DNA from: Pholiota molesta
Taxonomy: Eukaryota; Basidiomycota; Agaricomycetes; Agaricales; Strophariaceae
Direction of reading: 5' to 3'
Length of the DNA: 64,000 nucleotides
NCBI GenBank assembly: GCA_014925825.1
Contig: JACGCK010000175.1
Coordinates: 1-64,000, forward strand
How positions within the stretch are numbered: position 1 is the stretch's first letter; every line of letters begins with the position of its first letter. Positions 21,957 to 32,632 of this stretch are shown here, piece after piece. Under the pieces are notes generated by a model. That model was not told where the DNA came from. It did no database searches and saw only the letters and a list, made by a program, of their open reading frames with translations. A program made the position numbers and the translations under genes.

Positions 21957-23714
21957 CTAGCCAGGAAGATGACCATAGTCCTCCTCCTCTGCTTCTACCA
22001 ACGAAGATGACGTTGCTCTAGAGTGCTGATAGCCCTCCCTACGCGCAGCTAGATATGCCGGGGAACTGTTATCGGCATGCGGGGGGAGATGTAAGCCTAA
22101 GCCTTGAGGCGACGCATGGATGATTTTGCCGGAGAACGCCTTGGGCTCGAGTTCTCGATTGTTGTCCCACCTGTCCTGTTCCAGAGGGACATCAGAGTAG
22201 TGGCGCTCTGGGAGATGGCCGAGCTTATGAGCACCACCAGAGGAAGTGCGTCGGTGGTGGAGAGGCACGCTTTCCTCTTCGTTGATGATATCGGATTTCG
22301 GACCGACCACAAGTTCTGGTCGGGTAAGGAAGAAGAGAGCCACGTTGAATGCACCTGAAAGGGCGAAGAGAGTGCTGCCAAGGAAGATGACTTCATATGG
22401 AGTTTTGAAGCCACTGAAAGAGAGCCATCGGGCAATACTATTGGGAAGACAGCAGAAGATGTATACAGCGGGATAGCTAAGGAAAGTCAGGTGAGAAACA
22501 GGAGATGCGTAATTGATAAATTGGGTGAAAATCTTACAATAACATCAGATTTGCGATTGCCTTTGTCTGTTTCTCCTCTTCAGTTTCACTTTCGGTGATG
22601 TTTGGATATGAGGGAGTGTAGTTTTTGTGCCAGTGGATACCATTGTCAATAATAAACCATCCACGGATAACGACAAACATAATGGTGTAGAGGATGGCAT
22701 TCATGATGCCAGCTACCCATACCCATAGATATTCCGTCACGATTTGCTCAGCTTTGTAGCCTGGAACAATCCAACACCCTGAAAAATTAAAATGGATGAT
22801 GAGGTGGGGCAATTGTTTGAGAATTCGAAGGAATAACGCACAATATCCGGTATCACCATAATATTTGTGATGTCTATGCACTGCATTTGGTATTCCTATA
22901 ACGACCGCAGCAAAAACCCAGACACCGACGACCATAATCCTCGTAACATATCGAGGAGCATTCCAGCGCAGAACCAACACCGAAAAGGTGTGGACCGCAA
23001 TTACCTGATCAGAGGACCGTTTAGAACCCAGCTATTGGCTCGGAAATATAGCATTACCAAAAATACGTACCAAGGAACTAGGGCGACGCGTTAGCTTCGA
23101 TTCATCGACTCGGGAAGACAGACAATAAACTCACCTCATCGCTACACCAACGATACCAACTTGTTTTATAGCAGCCTGCGCCGTGCAGAGCTGACCCTCA
23201 GTAATTTGCTAACAAGAGAAGAAATTTACACGCTATTGAGTTGATGTATTGGTAGAAAAATGATATCATACGCACTGCTTGAATCATCCATCGAAAATCA
23301 GGCATGTTTCCTACAGAATAGCATTAGACTTTTAGAAGAACTCAAGCTCGAGATTCTCGTACGCACCAAGGGCTTGGATTAGATCCGCAACCATCAAGTT
23401 CAGAAAAAGGCTCGAGTCTGTTGCATCGGGACTCTGCGTAGTATGCCTTCCCCACCTTATCACTGTCCTTCTGAGCCGCTTGTACTGTTAATAGAGAGTA
23501 TATCTTGAATTACGTTGCAGGATTGTGTATCATGAGGAGACTCTTACCACCACGAACGCCAAGATTATCAATACAGATAAGAGAGAGAGGCTAAATGCCC
23601 AAGTTCATGAATCAGTTTAATCATGGATCATGAGCCGGAACTAACACAGTAATAGACGCACCATGACGCCTCAATGGTCACAAACAGACCCAACCGCTCG
23701 TTAAAGGTGAACAT
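21957..23714 (-). CDS. Seven-transmembrane receptor (Git3/cAMP-receptor-like GPCR)
   Basis: Multi-exon gene starting at ATG 23714. Exons include 23662-23714, 23548-23590, 23367-23484, 23276-23310, 23135-23208, a 7-nt microexon 23071-23077, then 23004 onward to the stop at 21957. Helices in order: LSLLSVLIILAFVV; SLFLNLMVADLIQALG; VIAVHTFSVLVLRW after the QLCTAQAAIKQVG loop Cys; VVGVWVFAAVVIGIPNAV; YLWVWVAGIMNAILYTIMFV; a sixth after ETEEEKQTKAIANLMLL; and YEVIFLGSTLFALSGAFNV. A CWI motif follows the fourth helix (extracellular loop 2), as in fungal Git3-type receptors. The cytoplasmic tail is about 100 residues with Ser/His-rich stretches. Such receptors couple to G proteins for nutrient or pheromone-independent signals; the ligand is unknown. 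Confidence 0.78.
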
Positions 23715-24804
23715 GGTCGTTTATCGCACGGCGCGTGGCCGAGTTGGAAGTGGGGAGAATCGAAGGGTTGCTGCTGAAGTCTGGACAGTCCGCAAGCCCT
23801 TATACTTGACTCGTGTGCCTGTAACTGCCTATAGCGGATTGACATGCAGGTACATATGCGGGATAATGGGGTTATTGCGTACATAAACACTTGTTCAGTT
23901 AAAAGTACCTTGGCTGGGCATTGGAACAGCCTTGAGCGCTCGAAAAGTACATTGCGGGAATGACGGATATACTGCTAACTGGCATGCTGTGCGCTAGACG
24001 TTGACGTTGAAGTTGATGTCGATTCGGAGATTGAACGTTGAACGTTGAACGTTGAACGACGATTCCGAAAACTTGCGAGAGGTTGAGGGAAGATTGTAAT
24101 TTGGTAACAGATTCTGTCAAGGCGTAAAATGAGGTCGAATAGAGAAAGGTTCTTCTTTGATGTTCAATACGATAGAGCTGGCCACGATTTTATCTGCATA
24201 CCCTGTGGACTTTTGAGTGGAACTGTGGACGGTGGAAGATGATGATCAGAGTGATCTTATGCCATGGAAGGCACCAAAATCTCGTCACCTGACGGGCCCA
24301 ATATGCCGTCCCGGCCAATTGAATGGCAGTGCTCTGCAGCCGCTTCAACGTTTCAACGTCAACGCTAAGCTCAACCAAAGCTCAACTATCATTCAGCTCT
24401 TGCTAGCATCGCTACTACTTCTTCGCCACGCTGATGACCTTGCCCAACCCACTATCGCCGCTCTGACTAATTTCTGTGGGTTTTTTCTAATGTCAACGCC
24501 TGGAGCTTGAACTTTGCTTGAACTGAGTAGTCAAAATCTCTCCAATTGCAATCAGCTTGCTTATCGCAGAATATGGCAGTGCATCTAGGGTATGAATAGC
24601 TTATCGCAGCGCCCGCCTATGTCCGCGGTCAAGGAACAAGGTAAGCAACTACGGTACTTAGGACAAGGTACATCGCGTGACCATGGCAGGTAATTTTGTT
24701 GTAGGCATGATCGTGCAGGGTACCAGGGTTCAACGTTCAACGTTCACTATCGTCTACATCCTTCTTTCCTTTGGAGCTAGGCCAAGCCATCTAAGTTTTG
24801 GGCT
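23715..24804. other. Intergenic with GTTGAAC heptamer repeats
   Basis: No gene seen. It contains four tandem TTGAACG units at 24031-24058. Reverse-complement units occur at about 24728-24746, just upstream of the F-box gene. Confidence 0.5.
24031..24058. repeat. Tandem heptamer TTGAACG x 4
   Basis: Four perfect copies, 28 bp. Related inverted copies (GTTCAAC) lie about 700 bp downstream. Confidence 0.85.
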
Positions 24805-26717
24805 ATGTCGGTGTCTACTAGTATTACTCGATCGTCTCACATCGGAACGGCGGTCTCCTCGACTAAAGGCCTTCTATCACTGTCTCCAGAACTAATCCTG
24901 GAAATCGCATCCCATATCGTTTCATGGGACGACTTTCGCTCTGCGAGGAGGGATTCGACCTTGCTCGCCAGGTCGACAAAGAACTCCGCACTCACTATGG
25001 GGCAGGCTATTCTAGCCAACCTCCGTCTAGTCTGCCGGTATCTAGCAGAAGTCCTGGAACATGAAATATTCAAATCACTCACCTTCGATCTTCATATCAC
25101 CCGCGCATCTGAAACTAATATCGAATCCCAGCTAGCTTTGCTAGCACAAGGTGGTTGTCCAGCCTCCAGACATGCTACATTTCTCCATATCAAATGTCTC
25201 GATCCTGTTCGTGAAGGGAATAGGCCAGATGGGACGTATTTCTCTGTTCGAAATGCGGAATTCGATAGCAAAAATGAGGCGAAAGTTACTTCCATCATAG
25301 TTTCTCGAGATACTCATCTCGAAAGGGCCATTCTATCATTTCAGAATCTGCGGAGCGTTGCGTGAGTACGTTTTATATATACGGTGGTATATTCCTTAAT
25401 TTCTAGATAGGTGGAATATTGAACATATCAACGTTCAGAGTATCGGGGTTATCGGTGCCCTGACTACCCTTTCTTCCCTCGAAGATCTCACGTTGCAAAT
25501 CGGGCCCCTCTGCGATGATCCCGCTGATCTATCACTCTTCAAATTCCAAAACCTTTGCAGCCTCTCTATTTCATTTATCAAGCATCCACGATACTACAGC
25601 GCTCACATAACGGACAAAAATCAGGCACAGGTTGTCGGTCATATTTCACAAATAGTCGCTCAAAGCCCCATGCTGCACCATTTCAGTGTTCTACAACCAG
25701 GACGATCGAAATATGATCTCTCTTTGCGCAATGTATTGAAGAAAGTACCAGCTTCTCAGCCCCTCGCACACCTTGCATCACTGCACCTCCCATTGCCGGA
25801 CATGATGTTAGACAATGATATGACCATTCACCTGAAAGCTCTTAAAGTACTTCATATCGAAGGGTCTGCCCACCCCATCTGTACGGGAGCGGAAATATGG
25901 GGTCCTTTAACTGCAGCGCAGATTAAACTACAGGAAATCACTGTCTCGCATTTGTCGGAATCTCTTCTGACATACCTCGCCTCATACTCTGGCTTGAAGA
26001 AACTTCACATCCTATTAACCTATTACCCTCACGGGGAGTCCACAAGATGTGATACCCGCGGCTTCTTCAACGATATCCTTCCCCTTCATAGTCTTTCATC
26101 GACTATCAATTCCGCTCTACCAGATGATCAAGTCGAACGTTTAGCTACGGATGGCCTGATATTTGAAATCAGTACGCAGAAGCAAACTCATCCGGAAAAA
26201 GTACCATCCTGGTCGATTACTGTTTGTATAGATTCAGTTCCGGACGCGCTTCCGCTTGTGGTAAGCATGCCCTTAATTGCTTTTGAACAAGAACGAATGC
26301 TCACGAGTTGTGTATCATTTGGTATTATCTAGTTGGAACATGTAGCTCAAACACCGGAATGTCGTACTGACCAACTCCAAGTTTTTTATTCGCCTACCAA
26401 GATGTATTTCGGATGTGGCACCGGAATGATGCAGCACCGCCTAGCCAGCTCGATCGCGGGTCATAGATGGTTGACCAAGCTGGAAATAACAAATCCCCAG
26501 CGCTATCCGACTATCGTCTGTCTCGACTACAAAGAGTTCAAGCTCGAGCTCAAGAAAAACGAAGATGAGTCAGGAGTGTACAATTACCGACCAGTTCCAC
26601 GGCCAGAGGTATGTCTTCTATATCTCTTAGTCACTGTTGCTTATTTTCTATAATTTGTAGGGACAGTCCTCCTATCGGCCGTGGAACTCTTACTCGGAGA
26701 GTGACGATGAGGACTAG
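24805..26717 (+). CDS. F-box-like protein, tandem copy A
   Basis: Four exons (24805-25361, 25411-26260, 26333-26608, 26661-26717) encode 579 residues. Near the N-terminus is an F-box-like helix pair, LLSLSPELILEIASHIVSWD, then ANLRLVCRYLAEVLEHEIF. Fungal F-box proteins of this layout recruit substrates to SCF ubiquitin ligases; the partner is unknown. The body carries irregular leucine-rich segments such as LEDLTLQIG, HLKALKVLHIEGSAHP and YLASYSGLKKLHILLT. The tail ends with acidic YSESDDED. No membrane segment is present. The neighbouring copy B has the same exon phases, so the pair arose by tandem duplication of the genomic locus. Relics of the same family lie at 37.4-37.7 and 39.9 kb. Confidence 0.75.
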
Positions 26718-27080
26718 TATTCTATTAGCGTCTTTTTTGGCAGATTCGGCTGCGGCTTTGTTTGTGACAAAGATTTTCAACGACATGCTGGCCATTTCCC
26801 TGTTAATGACCTCTTTATCTATGCCCAGGACTGTATACGATCTGTAGAATCTTATACATAAAGTGAAAGAATAATTGTTGCAGGCATGGCGTTTGTAATT
26901 TGATTAATGCATCATGACCCAGACCCGCAGTTCCAGTCAAGCTAGTCAAGTGCCAGTACTTACTGACTCAAGTACTTAATAGGTTGCGGTGCCGGAGTTC
27001 AAATAAATAACCACTGCGCATGCGGATGGTTGAAATTGCATCTTGATCATTGCACCCATCCATCTAACGCTCGCACTGGG
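26718..27080. other. Spacer between tandem F-box genes
   Basis: 363 bp holding the 3' end of copy A and the promoter of copy B; nothing else seen. Confidence 0.6.
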
Positions 27081-28914
27081 ATGACTTGCTCCTCAACTGC
27101 AGGTCTTCTGTCGCTCTCTCCAGAATTAATCTTGGAGATAGCAACCCATATCGTCTCATGGGACGAGTTTCGCGCTGGGAGGAGGGACTTGACCTCGCTC
27201 TCTGAGTACTCCCTATTCGGGCGGGCTACTCTGGCAAACCTTCGCCTCGTCTGCCGGTATTTGGGCGAAGTCCTGGAGTGCGAAATATTCAGATCGCTTA
27301 CCTTCGATTTTCGTGTCACTCAGGCATCTGATGTTGATCATGTCAAATCGCAGCTAGCCTTGCTAGCGCAAGGTGGCAGTCCTGCGTCCAGACATGCTAT
27401 GTTTCTTTGCATCAAATGCCTCAATCCTACTCCAATCGGAGACCATAATCTATATCTCTCGACCCAAGAACCAGACTTCTATGACTCGGAGGAAATGCAG
27501 GCGAAAGTCACTTCAATTGTGACGACGCAAAAACTTCATCTCGAAAAGGCCATTTTGTCCTTCCAACATTTGTTTAGCGTTGCGTAAGTATTCTTTTACT
27601 TATTCTGGTGTCTTATTAATCTTTGGATAGGTGGAATATAGAACATGACGATGAACAAAGCGCACGTGTCATCAACGTCTTGAGCACCCTTCCATCCCTC
27701 GAAGACCTCACATTGCAGATTGGGTTCTATTGTCAGGACCCAGCACGCCTTTTTCTGAACAAATTTCACGACCTTAGCAGCCTCACTATTTCCTTTACCA
27801 ATTGTCCGCCGGATGACGCTGAGGAATCCGGCGAACATCAGGAACAGGTCGTAGATCATATTTCACAGATTATCGCCCAGAGCCCCATGCTGCGCTATCT
27901 CAGCATTTTACAACCCGCTCCTTTTCAGTCAGTATATGATCTGTCTCTCCGCAAACTGTTGAAGCGGGTGCCTGCTGCGCAACCACTCGCACACCTCGAA
28001 TCCCTTCACTTGGCGTTGCCAGATATGAAATTTGGCAACAATACTCTTCCTCATCTGAAAGCTCTTAAAGTCCTTCACATTGAAGGCTCTGCGCACCCTA
28101 ACTGCACTGGTGCTGAAATATGGGGTCCATTAACAGCGGCACACATCGAATTGCGGGAGATTACCGTCTTCCATTTGTCGGAACCCCTTGCCGCGTACCT
28201 TGCCACTTACTCGGGTCTGAAGAAACTCTATGTTTTAATGACCTACTATGATAACGAATTCACGAAATGTGATATACGAGCGTTTATCAGAGATGTCCTT
28301 CCTCTGCATGGTCTTTCGTCGACAATCAATTCCGCTCGGCCAGGTCATAACTTCCAGCGTTCGTCTCAAGATGGTTTGATTTTCGACGTCGATGTCCAGT
28401 CGAAGCAAAGTCTTCCCACCAAAGTACTATCATTGCCTATTACTATTTGTATAGATTCAATACCAGAGGCACTCCCAATCGTGGTAAGCATAATTGCCTT
28501 TAGACTTTTGAGTTTTAGCGGACACTAACAGCACTATAATCCAGCTCGAATGTGTAGCTCAATCACCGAGATGCTATGCGGAAAGACTTGAGATATCCTA
28601 TTCTCCCACCACGATTTACTTCGGATGCGGCCATGGAATGGGGGAGCATTACAGGTCTAACTCGGCTGCAGGCCAAAACTGGTTATCCAACCTCAAAGTA
28701 GAGGATTGTCAACGCTATCCACCTACTATATCCCTTAAACGCGAGGTATTCAAGCTCAGGCCATGCGAAGGTAGGGAAGGGATGTATGAATATCAGCTGT
28801 TGCCACGGATAGAGGTATACATGTTTTGTTACCTTTTGCCTTAGATAAGTGTTGCTGATTTCCCGATATCTTCAGGAATTAAATCATAGCTCAGACAGTG
28901 ACTATGGTTATTAG
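27081..28914 (+). CDS. F-box-like protein, tandem copy B
   Basis: Four exons (27081-27583, 27631-28483, 28545-28814, 28876-28914) encode 554 residues, a paralogue of copy A with identical intron positions. The start was taken at ATG 27081, just before AGLLSLSPELILEIATHIV. The upstream frame lacks an ATG. Shared landmarks are ANLRLVCRYLGEVLECEIF, SQLALLAQGGSPASRHAMF, LEDLTLQIGFY, HLKALKVLHIEGSAHP and GAEIWGPLTAAHIEL. The copies differ most in the N-terminal 20 residues, in the segment after the third intron and in the short last exon (ELNHSSDSDYGY here). Function is presumed substrate recognition for SCF ligase, by family only. Confidence 0.75.
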
Positions 28915-29303
28915 TATAAGCTGGAATTGCGTTTGGAGAAATCGGTGCTAGTTTTACTCAGTGACAAACGGTCCCGGACGTCCAACGTCTTCGCCTTTGA
29001 ATTCTTCCGATTAATTTAGTTCTGTATTGGACTCGTTGAACAATCGCTTGCCAAAATATGTATTCGATTAAGTACATCAGCCTCAGTGGCTTTCAAAATA
29101 GGAATGAAGACCTTAAAAACGAAGAGCGTAAGAGTGTGGAAGCGACGAAGGCAGCTTGAAGGCAGCAGCTTGAACGGACCGAATCTTTGTATTAGTCAGC
29201 TGATTTTTTGCCGCTCCTCCGACTTGCATCAAGTTTCGAATGTAGTGCATACCATCAACGACTTCAGTCCTTCCCCTCGTCTCACACTTCCATCTCCTGA
29301 AGC
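28915..29303. other. Intergenic, no gene seen
   Basis: 3' flank of copy B and 5' flank of the zinc-knuckle gene; no repeats or coding signals. Confidence 0.5.
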
Positions 29304-30505
29304 ATGACTCGTGTAACGAACTTTGGACTAAAAAGAACGTATCTCCAAGCAGGATTTTCCGCTGATGATGACACGCCAAGTTCAGCGGACGCAGCTGCTA
29401 CCGCTCCCCAGGGTTCAAGTACCGCAAAAGCAGAATCGGCTCCTACCGCACAGGATGAGAGTACGCCTTCGGAAGCCGCTTCGAACCCCCCTCCGAAGAA
29501 GAAACGAAAGCGCACCCCCAAGTCAAAGCGCGATGGATATGCAGCCCAGAAAGCCGCAGAAGCCGCCAAGCTCAATGGCGAAGATCCCCTTTCCTCAGAA
29601 ACACCACAAACGAAAGACGAGACTGCAGAGGGTACTGAAGAGACAAGTTCTGAATCTACGTTAACGCGGCTGCAGAAAAAACAAAAACGGAACTTAGCGC
29701 GAAGGCTAAAAGGTAAGTCCTGTTCACAAGTCGATGCCATGGGTGTTCGTTATTCATCAGTTCCTAATTAAAAGTACAATCTGCTACTGAGGCACGTCGG
29801 CTGAAACGGATAGCGCAGAAGAACGCGGAAACCACATGTTTTGCGTGTCGAGAAAAGGGTCATGCTGCGAAGGATTGTCCAACGGCTAACGCAGCAGGCG
29901 GAGACGGAGAAAGTGCAGGAAAGACAACGGCCGTCGTTGGTGTTTGCTATAGGTATGTATGTAACGTGAACGCAGTAACAATGCTGATAGTTTACTTTGC
30001 TCTAGATGTGGTTCAAAGAAACACACGCTTTCACGGTGCAAGAAGCCAGCCAACCCCGCCGATCCGTTTCCTTATGCCTCATGCTTCGTCTGTAATGGCA
30101 AAGGCCATTTGGCATCCGCATGTCCATTAAACAAAGCGAAAGGAGTGTATCCGAATGGCGGCTCTTGCAAGCTCTGTGGCGATACTTCCCATCTCGCCAA
30201 AGACTGTGGCATTCGGCAAAAAGGTTTGAGCACTGCTGTCATATCCTTTCGGCGCTTCTACTAATCATTCGCTTTCCGCAGTAACTGATCCAACAACGAC
30301 GGTTCTTGGGACAGGACGAGAAGCGGGTGCTGATGAGGATGATTTCCATATGTTCAAGCGTAAGACTTCTGAGATCGAACATGACGAAAAGAAGGAAGCG
30401 AAGCTGAAAGAGTTGCTCGAGGTTCGAGCGGGAGCGCTTTCGGGGACGATCAAACCATTTGCAAATGTTCCACAACCTAAGAAGAAAGTGGTCGTTTTCA
30501 AATAA
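29304..30505 (+). CDS. CCHC zinc-knuckle protein (ZCCHC9-like)
   Basis: Four exons (29304-29712, 29775-29952, 30006-30223, 30282-30505) encode 342 residues. The N-terminal half is disordered, Ala/Ser/Glu-rich with a nuclear-type cluster PPPKKKRKRTPKSKR. Four CCHC knuckles follow: CFACREKGHAAKDC, CYRCGSKKHTLSRC, CFVCNGKGHLASAC and CKLCGDTSHLAKDC. Their order and spacing match ZCCHC9 and its fission-yeast counterpart, nucleolar RNA-binding proteins linked to rRNA processing or exosome recruitment. The C-terminus holds FKRKTSEIEHDEKKEAKLKE and ends with basic KPKKKVVVFK-like residues. The four intact knuckles and clean exon sums make this secure as a gene; the exact role is inferred. Confidence 0.88.
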
Positions 30506-30680
30506 TTATCTCTGTTGTTTTCAGGTTAATCATTTCTCTAATGTGTGAGACGATACCGACCTAGTTTTTATATGCGTAGCATATCTGTTTGGAGCGCATC
30601 AAAGAACCGCATAGCAGATATTTCAAGCAAACAGGATGCACACAGGCATATTCAGGTACTGATGATCCTGATAAAAATAA

Positions 30681-31491
30681 TCATAGCATTACGAGTTTGT
30701 TATCCTCGATTCGAAAGCGCTCTAAATTCCATGGGTACTCCGACAGAAGTTTCTCCCAAGAGGCTGCATCGAAGAGATAAGATGGTCGCACGGCTGATTT
30801 GCCTTTGGTTGGCCCGTAAGCGCTCTCTCGGTAAATGCTCTCCAATGAGCTTGCCAAGCTGACGTCTCGAAGACTCAACCAGGGATGCTCTAAGTCATGG
30901 GTTTGAGTCGTAATGGTCAAGCTTGGTCTCTTCTCCCCGTCCAGATGGAGACTACTTGAATGATGCTTCGGTGGGTATACTTGGTTCAGTTCGACCGCCA
31001 AAAGTAATGAGTCCACTAACCGAAAGCGATTCTTCGACGTCAAGGAGTTGCTTGAGGAATTTACGAGCTGACACGGGCCCTTTGAAGACCATTCTGCGGG
31101 TGAGGAAAAGACCTCTAGTCTAGACGTTTTGCATAAGGACATGAACCCCGTCGCAGCCTTCGGGAAATGTCACCGGATCTGTGTTCAACTGCCAGGCGCG
31201 ACATAACAGAGGATAAATGAATTGTTGTAACTCCGGCTTCGAGAGTTTTACGGGGGCGGATGTTCGTTCTGTTGTACTCGGGAATTGGAGTTCAGGAATG
31301 TCGATTCCTTGGGGTGCTTCAGATAGTCCGGTGGCTTCGCACTCCTTTGCTACGATAGTGTCTATATCTCGTCTCTGCATTTTAAAATCAAACAAGGCAG
31401 GATGGTGGCTTGCGGGGTGAGGTGGCCTTGTCGGAGGTAACAGTCTGGAAGCGGAGAGACGCAAAACGGCCTGTTGAACGTTGAGTGCCAT
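30681..31491 (-). CDS. Pterin-4a-carbinolamine dehydratase-like protein
   Basis: Three exons on the minus strand (31174-31491, 31021-31119, 30681-30965; introns 54 and 55 bp) encode 233 residues. The frame appears to hit TAG at 31120-31122, but those bases are the end of the first intron (GTGACA...TCTAG). The core reads LCRAWQL, then TRRMVFKGPVSARKFL, VEESLSHHSSSLHLDG, LTITTQTHDLEHPWLSLRDV and SLASSLESIY. This follows the PCD/DCoH pattern: Trp, Phe-rich strand, ARKF helix, HH, TxTH, and a final DxxLA helix. The enzyme dehydrates pterin carbinolamines. The N-terminus is Arg/Ser/Pro-rich (LRLSASRLLPPTRPP) and could be a mitochondrial presequence. The family is divergent, so the call is moderate. 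Confidence 0.6.
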
Positions 31492-31863
31492 TTCTCGTTC
31501 TTGACAAAACCAAGTTTTGATCACTGAGTATTGAGCTGGGGCAAGAATCTGAAAAGCGCGAGAAATTAATCAATACTCGGGTCGTTTGGGGCCCTGGGCA
31601 ACCCTGGGGGTACAACAAGTTCAAGTTGCTGTTGAAGCTTTTGAAGAAAAGTTCAAGTTGCCGACGTCGTTGACTTTGTCACGTGTCTTCTCTAATTGAA
31701 ACACCACGACGCGACGCGTACTACTTGAGGAACATATTTGATTCTTCTACCGACCTTGGCGGCGCAAGACACACGACAAAGGGAGGCTAACATTTCATCA
31801 CCCACAAAGACCAGTTATGTTAGGTCAATTGCGTTGTATATTTACGACAGAGATCATAGTAAA
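31492..31863. other. Intergenic, no gene seen
   Basis: Upstream of the dehydratase-like gene and downstream of HSP20; no further features. Confidence 0.5.
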
Positions 31864-32467
31864 CTAGTTAATCGCGATCTTCTTTTGCTCTTGTTCCTTC
31901 GATGTCTTGGGGAAGGTAACAGTCAATACGCCATTATCCAAATGGGCTTTGATCTGGTCCTCCTGTAAATCGAACACAGTTCAATGAGAAATAAAGCAAT
32001 TTTTGTGACAGAGAATTAAATCATACTTTGACGCCCGGAGGAAGTTGAAGAGTTCTCGAGAACCTTCCAACCCTGCGCTCGTTCACAAGATATCCGCCTT
32101 CTTTCTTTTCGGTAGTTTCTTTGCTCTCCCCGGAAACGGTCATGCGGTTGTTGTGTACCTCGATATTAGTATCTTCTTTCGTGAGGCCAGGAAGCTCGAA
32201 GACGGCGGTAACCTGATTTTTGTCGGCATTCTCTATCAGGTCCATCCTAACAATGCACGGATCGTAGAACGCGTATCACATGAGTATCGACTATGAATGA
32301 TAGGTATAACGAACATGCCTCGGTTTGAGAGTTGTGATAGTTCCTTCGGAGGGTTGGACATCCGAAGGGCGAAATACGCTGCGATCTTTGGCAAGGAGAC
32401 GCGTATTCAAGGCATCATCTAGGAAGGTGTCGAAGTCGTAGAAAGGTTCGTAGAGCAAGAGTGACAT
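31864..32467 (-). CDS. Small heat-shock protein, HSP20 family
   Basis: Three exons (32319-32467, 32027-32246, 31864-31962) encode 155 residues. The protein is a cytosolic ATP-independent holdase. The N-terminal arm is MSLLLYEPFYDFDTFLDDAL. The alpha-crystallin domain runs from about residue 51 (MDLIENADKNQVTAVFELPG) through KEDTNIEVHNNRMTVSGESK and ERRVGRFSRTLQLPPGVK to HLDNGVLTVTFPK. The C-terminal extension ends KKIAIN, with an IxI-type anchor. The first intron uses a GC donor (AG|GCATGTTC, 32318) needed to preserve the frame into MDLIEN. A TATA box and a heat-shock-element-like site lie upstream, consistent with stress induction. Confidence 0.92.
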
Positions 32468-32508
32468 TGTGTGTAATTTGGATGGAAATCAAGTTAGCAA
32501 CCGACAGA

Positions 32509-32516
32509 ATATATAC
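32509..32516 (-). promoter_or_regulatory. TATA box of HSP20
   Basis: GTATATATTC on the minus strand lies about 42 nt upstream of the HSP20 start codon. Confidence 0.55.
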
Positions 32517-32615
32517 CATGTTGTCGACGGTCAGACAGTTTCATGGAACGATTGGATTTTGGAGTCTGGAAGAGGTGGCATTACGTCAACTTCAGACAAT
32601 TGTACGTTCGCCGGG

Positions 32616-32632
32616 ATTCCAGAAGATTTTCC
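32616..32632 (-). promoter_or_regulatory. Heat-shock element-like site
   Basis: The + strand reads ATTCCAGAAGATTTTCC, i.e. inverted TTC/GAA units at 5-bp spacing with one imperfect third unit. It lies 150 bp upstream of the HSP20 start, where HSF would be expected to bind. Confidence 0.5.

Noticed and set aside
31120..31122. Apparent nonsense codon in the pterin dehydratase-like gene
   Set aside because: The TAG is the 3' end of a 54-bp GTGACA...TAG intron; removing it joins conserved segments in frame.
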